A stretch of DNA of 39,143 bases, taken from Bacteroidales bacterium. Lineage in GTDB: Bacteria > Planctomycetota > Planctomycetia > Gemmatales > Gemmataceae. Where the stretch lies: the NCBI GenBank assembly GCA_026931725.1, contig JAIXLE010000085.1, forward strand, positions 1 through 39,143, given 5' to 3'. Position numbers and translations under genes: made by a program. Below are positions 16,762-23,627 of this stretch, piece after piece (positions within the stretch are counted from its first letter, which is position 1; the number at the start of each line of letters is the position of its first letter). Below the pieces are notes generated by a model. It worked only from the letters and a program-made list of their open reading frames with translations. It searched no databases and had not been told where the DNA came from.

Positions 16762-18137
16762 TGGGCGTTTTGCAACAGATGCTTACCGAGCGTCTGGCAG
16801 AGCGCGCGAAACGTGCGCAGTCGGCATCGTCCCGAATCGGGCGGGATGCGCCAACGGAATATCCAGGCGATCACGTTCACGGGCCGATAGTCGATACTCG
16901 CCCTGTGCAGACTTACGAGCGTGGCGATGCCGATGACCGACCGGAGCATATCATCGGGCCGAAACCGGCGGGCGATGACTTTGAGTTTGTCGATTCGGAT
17001 GCCTTCGATGCGGGTGATTTTACCCCAGAATGGCTGATTCCCGGTGTGCTGGTTAAGGGGCAACCGGGTGTCATCGCTGGCCCATCGAAGGGCATGAAAA
17101 CCAGTGTTGCCGTGGATATGGCGGTGAGTTTGGCGGCGGGCGCTCCGTTCCTCGGGCAGTTCCCGATTTTGAAACCCGTTCGCGTAGCTGTCGTGTCTGG
17201 TGAATCTGGAATGCACACGCTGCAAGAGACGGGGCGACGTATCGCACTCTCGAAGGAAACCACGTTGCGAGGCATCGGCGGTCGGCTGAAATGGTGTTTC
17301 CGTTTGCCGACAGTTACAGATATTGGCGTGATGACTCGATTCGCTGACAAAATCGCATCCAGCGGCGTTGAGGCGGCGGTAATCGATCCGTTGTATCTAT
17401 GCCTCGGCGGGCGGGTCGACCCGCGAAGCATGTTTGAAATGGGACCGGCGTTACAGGCATTCTCGGAAACATTACTCCGTACTGGATGTACGCCGATTCT
17501 GTGCCATCACGCGAACGGTCGACTTCAGACCGGCGAGCCGATGGAGTTGCAACATCTGGCCTATTCCGGGCTCGAACAGTTTGCCCGTCAATTCCTGCTG
17601 TTGAATCGGCGGCAAGCCTATACGAGTGACGGCACTCATGAACTCTGGATTCGCGCCGGGGGTTCGATTGGTCACGGTGGTTTATGGGCTGTTCACATCG
17701 ACGAGGGGCTGACCGGTGACACCTTCGGCGGGCGGCGTTGGAATGTATCCGTCATGACGACGGATGAGGTGAAAGCGGATCGAGCGGCCGAACAGGAACA
17801 GACTCGCCGCGAGAAAGTGCGTTTGTCGATGCGACAAAAGGAAACCGACCTGCTAAACCTGATCGACCGTGAAGCCGAACACGGAAGCCAACCACCAACG
17901 AAAGCCAGAATCCGCGCGGCGCTGGGGTGGTCGGCTTCCGCGACGAGCGACGTTGTCGGTTTACTGATCGAGGCCGGATATATCGAAGAATGTGAATACA
18001 AGAAGACTGGCGGGAGCGGATCAGCTCAAAAGGTTACAGGCTACCGAAGGGCGCAATGTCGACCGGGTGGACCGGGTGGAAATCCACCCGCTCTAGTCCA
18101 CCCGGTCAGGGGGCGGGTGGACCGGGTGGACAAATGA
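16761..18137 (+). CDS. RepA-like AAA ATPase (replicative helicase or initiator)
   Basis: 458 residues. A RecA-fold ATPase core begins near residue 90: PGVIAGPSKGMKTSVAVDMA is Walker A, EAAVIDPLYLCL is Walker B, and CTPILCHHANG matches the downstream sensor region of AAA_25/RepA-type helicases found in plasmids, phages and satellites. A C-terminal winged helix is likely at about 365-415 (KARIRAALGWSASATSDVVG). The last 34 residues are encoded inside the iteron-rich inverted repeat and are low-complexity (GGPGGNPP, GRVDRVDK), so the original C-terminus may have been replaced when the repeat arrived. The adjacent iterons make this the likely replication protein of element X. Confidence 0.75.
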   Translation: MGVLQQMLTERLAERAKRAQSASSRIGRDAPTEYPGDHVHGPIVDTRPVQTYERGDADDRPEHIIGPKPAGDDFEFVDSDAFDAGDFTPEWLIPGVLVKGQPGVIAGPSKGMKTSVAVDMAVSLAAGAPFLGQFPILKPVRVAVVSGESGMHTLQETGRRIALSKETTLRGIGGRLKWCFRLPTVTDIGVMTRFADKIASSGVEAAVIDPLYLCLGGRVDPRSMFEMGPALQAFSETLLRTGCTPILCHHANGRLQTGEPMELQHLAYSGLEQFARQFLLLNRRQAYTSDGTHELWIRAGGSIGHGGLWAVHIDEGLTGDTFGGRRWNVSVMTTDEVKADRAAEQEQTRREKVRLSMRQKETDLLNLIDREAEHGSQPPTKARIRAALGWSASATSDVVGLLIEAGYIEECEYKKTGGSGSAQKVTGYRRAQCRPGGPGGNPPALVHPVRGRVDRVDK

Positions 18138-18241
18138 CCCCTGTAAGGGGTCATGTACTTGTCCACCCGGTCACCAGACCACCCGCCAATTATCCAGGCG
18201 ATTCACACAGAGAAGTTGTCCACCCGGTCCGAGGTGAATTG
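18036..18241 (+). repeat. 206-bp inverted repeat, left copy, with iterons: candidate replication origin
   Basis: Identical in reverse complement to 21112-21317. It is dense in the 11-mer GACCGGGTGGA and its complement TCCACCCGGTC: full copies start at about 18061, 18097, 18162 and 18219, with further partial or overlapping copies at 18069, 18083, 18114 and 18122. It also has a perfect hairpin TGACCCC-TGTAA-GGGGTCA at 18134-18154. It begins inside the RepA-like gene and ends one base before the next start codon, carrying that gene's ribosome site (GAGGTG). Repeated short words next to a RepA-type gene are typical of iteron origins; the origin role is inferred. Confidence 0.8.
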
Positions 18242-18478
18242 ATGGGAATGGAAGAGGCTACGACTGCGCGAACGACTCTCGCATTCCGCGATGTGGGTGA
18301 TCCGATGCAACGGCATCATGACATCAATCGACCCGCTCACTATCGGTTGAAGCTGTTACTCAAAAGAATGCTCCGCAATTATGGGTTCAGGATCGAGCAA
18401 TGCCGGAACCCTTCGCCGGAGGACTTCAGCGATCAATCCGGCGTGATGGTGTCGCCGGAATTCTGGGAGGGTGAATGA
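18242..18478 (+). CDS. Hypothetical protein, first gene of the inverted-repeat cassette
   Basis: 78 residues, no recognised domain. It starts exactly at the inner edge of the left inverted repeat; its ribosome site (GAGGTG, 18231-18236) lies in the repeat, so the repeat supplies its translation signal. The frame also runs back through the repeat to 18056, but that part is repeat-encoded low-complexity sequence and has no ribosome site. The last 4 bases overlap the next gene. Confidence 0.5.
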   Translation: MGMEEATTARTTLAFRDVGDPMQRHHDINRPAHYRLKLLLKRMLRNYGFRIEQCRNPSPEDFSDQSGVMVSPEFWEGE

Positions 18479-18663
18479 TGAGATGTGCGACGAGTACGCA
18501 AGCCTACCGTGCCGAACGAGCGACGGCGAACCGCACCGAGGCCGAACGCGAACGAGTGCGGCAGCATGTTGACCGAATCCGGCTCGAAGCCGCGATCCGT
18601 GAAGCAATGGCCGCAATGGATGCCGACCAACGGCAACAACCCCAGCCGCATGACCGGTGGTAG
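18475..18663 (+). CDS. Small charged helical protein
   Basis: 62 residues, Arg/Glu/Ala-rich, predicted as one long helix (RAERATANRTEAERERVRQH). Start overlaps the upstream stop (ATGATGA), and GAGGGTG precedes it. No family recognised; may be a chaperone-like or assembly-scaffold-like peptide, but nothing in the sequence proves this. Confidence 0.5.
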   Translation: MMRCATSTQAYRAERATANRTEAERERVRQHVDRIRLEAAIREAMAAMDADQRQQPQPHDRW

Positions 18664-18712
18664 TACTGGCTGACGAATGATTGAAGAACCTTCACCCGAA
18701 CCGAGGAACCGA

Positions 18713-19333
18713 ATGCAAATTGCAACCATCAAGCCGACCGAAACCGCTTCTATCCCACACACCGAACCCCGGCCGTTTCCGCGCATCGTGGATGATCCCA
18801 CCGTTCAGGCTGCCCGCGAGCGGCTGAAAGCGGTTGAGCGTGATTACGATACGGCGGCGGCAGAGTGGGGAACCTTGCGGCGAGAGATCGGCAGTGACTC
18901 CGGCGGCTTCGACACACTCGCGCGTCAACTCCTGGCCGGTGATGACTCCGCATCACTCGAAGCGGTAGCGCGACACAAGCGATGTGAAGAACTCGCCGTT
19001 CGCACGAAGGCGCTGAAACGCGCGGTCGAACTCGGCGGTATGGAACTTCGGAGTGCCGAACAAGCCGCTCGCGAGCGTATTAAGCCGCAAGTTATCCGCG
19101 ATCATATCGCGCCAGCGGAGCGACGGGCGGCGTTGGCAATGGTCCGATTCTACCGCGAGTTAAACGCGGTACGTGATGTGGTCTATCAGGCGCGGGCGTT
19201 CTCCGGGATTGAACCGAGTGTAACCGTTCCGGTTTACTGGTTGGACTCGAACACGAAGATTGCCGAGCTTGTCAGCGCCGGTATCTTGACCCGCGATGAA
19301 ACCGATTCGTTGCTTTACAGCTCCGACGAGTAA
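18713..19333 (+). CDS. Hypothetical coiled-coil protein in cassette
   Basis: 206 residues. Residues about 35-125 are predicted coiled coil with heptad-like Ala/Leu/Arg spacing (AARERLKAVERDYDTAAAEW, then ELAVRTKALKRAVELGG). The C-terminal part from about 140 is more globular. ATG 18713 has GAGGAA about 7 bases upstream, better than an ATG at 18677 with none. The place, before a tape-measure-like gene, and the composition would suit a phage scaffold or tail-assembly factor, but I do not recognise the family. Confidence 0.55.
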   Translation: MQIATIKPTETASIPHTEPRPFPRIVDDPTVQAARERLKAVERDYDTAAAEWGTLRREIGSDSGGFDTLARQLLAGDDSASLEAVARHKRCEELAVRTKALKRAVELGGMELRSAEQAARERIKPQVIRDHIAPAERRAALAMVRFYRELNAVRDVVYQARAFSGIEPSVTVPVYWLDSNTKIAELVSAGILTRDETDSLLYSSDE

Positions 19334-19358
19334 ACACGGCCACACAATTCCGCCAACG

Positions 19359-19385
19359 CACCCGAGGCACCCCCTCGGGTGTTTT
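19359..19385 (+). terminator. Rho-independent terminator
   Basis: CACCCGAGG (19359-19367) pairs with CCTCGGGTG (19373-19381), followed by TTTT. It ends the coiled-coil gene's transcript or attenuates the tape-measure-like gene. Confidence 0.8.
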
Positions 19386-19438
19386 CGCGCGCACTCCGGT
19401 AATTTTCAGACATTCGAGGGACGGCATTATGTCAGGAA

Positions 19439-20821
19439 ATGCGATTTGCTTCGGCAAGCGTGATGCTCACAGCCAACGCCGATGGGCTCATTGATGGCTT
19501 AGACGACGCGGCTAATCAGATGGATCGGTTCAGCAAAACAATGCATCAAAAGATGTACAACAAGGCAAGTAATGGGGGTTTGCTCGACAACTTGTTGTCC
19601 GGCGGCTCCATGGGTGGGGGATTCGGCGTTGGGTTGGCAGTGGTCGGCGCTGGGTTGGCAGCGGCCGGAGCTGCGTTAGACCTGATAGCCGACGGGCTCG
19701 AACGTGTAGCCGACCCAGAACTACGGAAGGGTATGGGCCTGGACGATGAACAGAATGCCAAGATTGAATCAGCGATTGCCGCGTTCGATCGTCTATCGGC
19801 GGCTGGCGATCACTTGTTAGGGGAAGCAGCGGCGGGGCTGGCTTCCGCGTTCGAGGCTGTCACAGTCACACTTGCCAAGGTCACAGAGACTATTGAACCG
19901 CTGATTGGCCGCGTGAGTATGTTCGCTGGTGAGGTACTCGCTACCGCTCACAATGCCCTCAGTGCTGCGTTTGGCCCGGCGCTCGAATCCGTAATGAATG
20001 CGTTGGGTGAAACCGGCCCGTTACTCGACAACATAGGGGAAGGGTTCAGAGCATACGGGTTCATCATTACTTCCATCGCAGGTGAAATCGGCGAACTAAT
20101 CGGATGGGCAATTGACCAGATTATTGATTTAGCCAAATGGTGTATTAGCTCTGCCGATGATTGGTCTGAGAGCATGACCGGGATTCGAGCAAGTTCCGTC
20201 AAGATGGTGGACGTGGTATTCGGCGCGTTCGACACACTCGGGAAGGGTGTCGGCCACGTTTGGGACTCCATGAAATATGGCGCTGGCACAGTCGCAATGG
20301 TGTTTGGCCAATTGATTGGCAAGCTCGGAGATTTACTTGCCGAGTATCAGGACAAAGTTAAGTTGATACTCGATAGCATGGCCAGCATCGCCGATCTGGG
20401 TCTTTTCGGCGTGGGTAGCAAGTCGCTCGCGGATCAACTTCGCGCGGCCGGTGCCGCACTCGACAAGATCGGTGCGAAGACATCGGGCATCGGCGCGGAA
20501 ATGGAAAAATGGGGTCGGTCACAGATGGCAGGGTTCGGCCAGTCTGCCGAACAGATTTCCAACTGGCTGAAGAAGATTCGGACAATGTTCGACAACAAGG
20601 GCGGTCCAGATATAGCCGGTTCGCTATCCCCCGATAAGCTCGCTGGCGCGCATCTCGACGGATCGAAGGAAGCCTATTCGATCATGGCGAAATTTAACGC
20701 GGCGGCAGTCGGGGCAAACTCGGGTGATACAGAAACCCGCCAGCTGGACGAATCGCGGCAGCAAACGCAAATTCTGCGCAAGATTGAATCCAAAATCGGC
20801 GGCAACGTCGGGGTGATCTAG
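19439..20821 (+). CDS. Short phage tape-measure-like protein
   Basis: 460 residues. It begins with the pattern typical of tape-measure N-termini (SVMLTANADGLIDGLDDAAN, then MDRFSKTMHQKM). A glycine/alanine-rich hydrophobic segment follows at about 60-85, then several more hydrophobic helical segments (for example FIITSIAGEIGELIGWAIDQ) separated by amphipathic helices. Full phage tape measures are usually longer, which would fit a short tail or a non-tail role. A better ribosome site (GAGGGA) serves an ATG at 19429 in another frame that stops after 21 codons; deleting one A of GGAAATG would fuse it as MSGMRF, so a frameshift at the start is possible. The only large gene of the cassette. Confidence 0.55.
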   Translation: MRFASASVMLTANADGLIDGLDDAANQMDRFSKTMHQKMYNKASNGGLLDNLLSGGSMGGGFGVGLAVVGAGLAAAGAALDLIADGLERVADPELRKGMGLDDEQNAKIESAIAAFDRLSAAGDHLLGEAAAGLASAFEAVTVTLAKVTETIEPLIGRVSMFAGEVLATAHNALSAAFGPALESVMNALGETGPLLDNIGEGFRAYGFIITSIAGEIGELIGWAIDQIIDLAKWCISSADDWSESMTGIRASSVKMVDVVFGAFDTLGKGVGHVWDSMKYGAGTVAMVFGQLIGKLGDLLAEYQDKVKLILDSMASIADLGLFGVGSKSLADQLRAAGAALDKIGAKTSGIGAEMEKWGRSQMAGFGQSAEQISNWLKKIRTMFDNKGGPDIAGSLSPDKLAGAHLDGSKEAYSIMAKFNAAAVGANSGDTETRQLDESRQQTQILRKIESKIGGNVGVI

Positions 20822-21111
20822 TGGCCGTGGTGGGCAAGGATGCCCCCCTCTTACCCTGGGAAAACTCGAATTATTTTCTTCGTCGTTAGGCCGTCGGTAC
20901 ACGGCGTCTTTTGGCGTACAATTTTACCCCTATCCCCCTGATTGCATTATCGCCACGCTGGCGCGCGATCGTTTGCCCTGTATATTTCTTGCCCCCTAGA
21001 AACGATCGTCGATTCTGGGGCATCCTTGCGCGAGCAATCGCTATCGTAGTATTCCCGCTTGCGCCGAATAGTGTTCGAGCTTGCTAGTGATGGGACCGCT
21101 ACCATGTGATG
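20822..21111. other. Non-coding right end of the cassette
   Basis: About 290 bases with no supported gene. It holds GCCACGCTGGC-type short palindromes near 20951-20965 and a CGATCGTTT/AAACGATCG inverted pair at 20966-21008, which could form a stem. A - strand frame of 52 codons starts at 21105 but has poor support. If the cassette were inverted, this end would face the RepA-like gene. Confidence 0.5.
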
Positions 21112-21317
21112 CAATTCACCTCGGACCGGGTGGACAACTTCTCTGTGTGAATCGCCTGGATAATTGGCGGGTGGTCTGGTGACCGGGTGGACAAGTACAT
21201 GACCCCTTACAGGGGTCATTTGTCCACCCGGTCCACCCGCCCCCTGACCGGGTGGACTAGAGCGGGTGGATTTCCACCCGGTCCACCCGGTCGACATTGC
21301 GCCCTTCGGTAGCCTGT
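21112..21317 (-). repeat. 206-bp inverted repeat, right copy
   Basis: Exact reverse complement of 18036-18241, so the 2870 bases between are flanked by perfect inverted repeats. The outer edge is in the leader of the prohead protease block. The copy contains the same iterons and hairpin and an unused copy of the ribosome site pointing inward. No mismatch was found when reading base by base, which implies recent duplication or ongoing recombination between copies. Confidence 0.95.
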
Positions 21318-21365
21318 GTGAATAAAAACTAGTATCAGTGTCATCTATCTCTAATTGGATCGTTC

Positions 21366-21407
21366 AAAGGCGCGCACCAAAGCAAAAGCCAATGCCATCT
21401 ATCAAGT
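21366..21407 (+). repeat. 42-base motif, copy 2 (partner at 15414)
   Basis: Same orientation as copy 1, 34 of 42 bases identical. Lies about 140 bases before the first prohead protease gene with a terminator between. Possibly an operator or promoter for the late-like block. Confidence 0.6.
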
Positions 21408-21447
21408 CGTTAGACGTGAACGGCGGTCAACCTGTCGCCGGACGCGG

Positions 21448-21486
21448 CCCGAGGGCGGGTTCTGTCGGGTCTGCCCTCGGGTTTTT
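21448..21486 (+). terminator. Rho-independent terminator ahead of the protease genes
   Basis: CCCGAGGGC (21448-21456) pairs with GCCCTCGGG (21473-21481), followed by TTTTT. It is only 24 bases before the protease start, so it either ends readthrough from the cassette or works as an attenuator controlling the protease block. Confidence 0.85.
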
Positions 21487-21509
21487 GTTTCATTGCGGCC
21501 GGGTGAATC

Positions 21510-22118
21510 ATGCTAGAACGGCGATCTACTTCCGCGACGACTCCCGCTCCGCAGGTTCAAGCACGTTCCGGCGGGGGAGCGGTCATTACGGGATACGCTG
21601 CGGTTTATTTCGACCCGGCGAATCCTGGCACTGAGTTTGAGCTTTACCCGAAATGCTTCGAGCGTATTCGGCCGGGTGCCTTTGATCGTGCCATTCGTGA
21701 AGATGACATCCGCGCACTATTCAACCACGATCCAAGCAGCCCACTCGGGCGGAACCGATCCGGTACGCTGCGACTGTCCAGCGATTCACGCGGGTTGCGT
21801 TATGAGATCGAAACACCAGATACAATCCTTGGACGCGATCTACTCACGATGTTGCGGCGTGGTGACATTTCGGGTAGCTCGTTCGCGTTCGATGTCGTGA
21901 AGGAACAGTACCGCGATGAACCCGGCGGAATTGTTATCCGCGAACTGATCGAATTGCGATTGTTTGATGTTGGACCTGTCACATTCCCTGCCTATGTCGC
22001 GGCTACTTCTGGAACGTTGAACGACCCGGCGCGGAGTGGGCGCAATCGCCTATCTACATCGGCGCGGCGCGATCTGGCGATAATGGACATCACGTTGATG
22101 CTCGCGGGTGTCGAGTAA
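21510..22118 (+). CDS. HK97-family prohead protease, first copy
   Basis: 202 residues of the U35 (HK97 gp4) protease family, which cuts scaffold and capsid N-termini during head maturation. The fold markers are in order: TGYAAVYFD near the N-terminus, RIRPGAFDRAI, RALFNHDPSSPLGRN with the catalytic His, the GDISGSSFAFDV motif with the catalytic Ser, and LIELRLFDVGPVTFPAY with the acidic residue. All the positions expected to act in catalysis are kept. GGGTG lies upstream of the ATG. No capsid gene follows; a second related protease follows after 23 bases. It probably acts on capsid proteins supplied by another phage. Confidence 0.9.
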   Translation: MLERRSTSATTPAPQVQARSGGGAVITGYAAVYFDPANPGTEFELYPKCFERIRPGAFDRAIREDDIRALFNHDPSSPLGRNRSGTLRLSSDSRGLRYEIETPDTILGRDLLTMLRRGDISGSSFAFDVVKEQYRDEPGGIVIRELIELRLFDVGPVTFPAYVAATSGTLNDPARSGRNRLSTSARRDLAIMDITLMLAGVE

Positions 22119-22141
22119 CAAAAGCCTATTGGGGAACGCCC

Positions 22142-22633
22142 GTGAAACTCCCGTTCATCTGCGGTTATGCGGCCGTGTTCGCGCGCACTGGGGATGCCTT
22201 CGAGCGGTTCGGAACGGTGGGTTATCCGCAAGCGGAGATTGTCTTACCGTCCGCATTCGATGTGAGTTTGGCGCGTGGTGCAGATGTGGCGGCACGGGTG
22301 AACCATGATCCATCCAATAGCCTCGGCTCCCTTCGAGGTGGACAACTCAGGCTCCGTAAGACGAAACACGGTTTGTGGTATGTGATCGACCCGCCAGATA
22401 CCCGGATCGGACGGGATACCGTTGACCGGATCGAGGCGGGGGAGTTGACCGGATCGAGTTTCCAGTTTCGCGGCCGAATCGGTGGGATTGAGTATCGGCC
22501 TGACCTGACCGACTTCGACGATGATAAAGGTGAGACGGTACAGATTCTTCGGTCGGTCGAATTGGTTGATGTTGGCCCGGTCGATTGTCCGGCCTATCCC
22601 CGCGCAACGGTTGAGCTTCGGCATCGGCGTTGA
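22142..22633 (+). CDS. HK97-family prohead protease, second divergent copy
   Basis: 163 residues, starting with GTG after GGGGAA. It has the same layout as its neighbour: ICGYAAVFAR, VLPSAFDVSL, AARVNHDPSNSLGSL with the His, GELTGSSFQFRG with the Ser, and SVELVDVGPVDCPAYPRA with the acidic residue. It is shorter and diverged across the whole length, so it is not a recent duplicate. Both copies look active. Two proteases could form a heteromer, one could regulate the other, or they could cut different partners. Confidence 0.88.
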   Translation: MKLPFICGYAAVFARTGDAFERFGTVGYPQAEIVLPSAFDVSLARGADVAARVNHDPSNSLGSLRGGQLRLRKTKHGLWYVIDPPDTRIGRDTVDRIEAGELTGSSFQFRGRIGGIEYRPDLTDFDDDKGETVQILRSVELVDVGPVDCPAYPRATVELRHRR

Positions 22634-22679
22634 ATCCTGTCCGGCGGATGTGTTGCCGGTTTCCTTCCGAGGGTGACAG

Positions 22680-22910
22680 ATGAGTTATCAAACGAAGATT
22701 TACAAAGATCGTGGCGGCGATCGGATGGTACTTGCGAGCGGTGGAGAACTCGAAGTGCAGGACGGTGCCACCATCACCGCGAATGGCACGCAAGCCGAAT
22801 CCATTGCCGATGTGCCAACGTCAGGCGCTGCCACGATGGCTGACAACGCAACCGCTATCAATTCGATTCTCGCGGCTCTGCGCGGGATCGGCGTGATAGC
22901 GGCGAGTTAA
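22680..22910 (+). CDS. Small head-fibre or decoration-like protein
   Basis: 76 residues: YKDRGGDRMVLASGGELEVQ is a beta-rich start with a repeated Gly pattern, and the end NATAINSILAALRGIGVIA is a short helix. This is the build of Phage_fiber_2-type head fibre or decoration proteins found beside HK97-type capsid genes. AGGGTGA precedes the ATG. A virion surface protein would support packaging of X in particles; family assignment is from memory and moderate. Confidence 0.5.
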   Translation: MSYQTKIYKDRGGDRMVLASGGELEVQDGATITANGTQAESIADVPTSGAATMADNATAINSILAALRGIGVIAAS

Positions 22911-23016
22911 TTCACATATCTCGAATCTGCCCGAGGTGTCACCTATCGACTTCGGGCATCCCATCGCAAGCGCCTTTCTGCCAGCATTTATCCATTCTCG
23001 ATTCCCGGAGCGTTTC

Positions 23017-23550
23017 TTGACCTACACACCTTCTCCGGAAGGGATCGACCGCGAACGTATGGCGGCCGAATTCCTTCAACCGGTTCGGGCATACGCGCGC
23101 AGTCAAGGGCGAAGGAAGGGACCGCCCGAGTTGGCCGAGCGGTGTGAAGATGAGGCTACGCTAGCCCTTGTGCGTGCCATCGACATGGCGGATCGTGTGA
23201 ATGAATGGTCTGGCTATATATGGGTGTGCGTCCGCAAAGCGGTTTCCAGGACGATTCGCCGATGGTACAAGCGGAAACGCCCCAAAGTGGAGAGTTTGAC
23301 CAGCCCTGACGGTTCGACGATAGAAACCTGCTCGCCGGTGTACGATCCGGGAGCGGGTGAGCTTCCGTTTGGCGTGCAAGACTTGTTTCCGCCAGACATC
23401 GCGGAAACGGTGCGTCTAGTCTGTGTCGAGGGTCGGACTCAGCGGGAGGCCGCGAAGTTACTGGGCATTACGGGTGGCACTGTTAGCCGACGGCTTGGCG
23501 TAGCTGGCAAGTTACTCCAGGGCGCAAAACGAGCGGTTCAAAGTCGATGA
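23017..23550 (+). CDS. Sigma-70-like regulator
   Basis: About 178 residues. The first half resembles sigma region 2 (LALVRAIDMADRVNEWSGYI, then CVRKAVSRTIRRWYKRKR). The C-terminus has a region-4 HTH (DIAETVRLVCVEGRTQREAA then GGTVSRRLGVAGKLL). Such small sigma-like proteins can act as late-gene activators in phages. TTG at 23017 has CGGAG 7 bases upstream; a GTG at 22936 is in frame but its ribosome site overlaps it, and it lies in a hairpin TGCCCGA/TCGGGCA at 22928-22958. Targets are unknown; the paired 42-base motifs are candidates. Confidence 0.65.
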   Translation: MTYTPSPEGIDRERMAAEFLQPVRAYARSQGRRKGPPELAERCEDEATLALVRAIDMADRVNEWSGYIWVCVRKAVSRTIRRWYKRKRPKVESLTSPDGSTIETCSPVYDPGAGELPFGVQDLFPPDIAETVRLVCVEGRTQREAAKLLGITGGTVSRRLGVAGKLLQGAKRAVQSR

Positions 23551-23627
23551 CGTTTTCCCCTTCTCGATGACATGGCTTAAGGATATGGTTAAGGGTGCCG
23601 TTTACTGTACACCCGAGAATCTATGTT

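Noticed and set aside
18036-18241. Repeated GACCGGGTGGA words as a CRISPR-like array
   Set aside because: Copies alternate in orientation, overlap each other and have no spacers of even length; an iteron array fits.
18056-18478. A longer version of the first cassette gene starting in the inverted repeat
   Set aside because: The extra N-terminal part is repeat-encoded low-complexity sequence, the same as found on the - strand at 21297, and has no ribosome site; the start at 18242 has one.
20947-21105. 52-codon - strand frame just inside the right inverted repeat
   Set aside because: Poor ribosome spacing, no recognisable product; kept only as a possible product if the cassette inverts.
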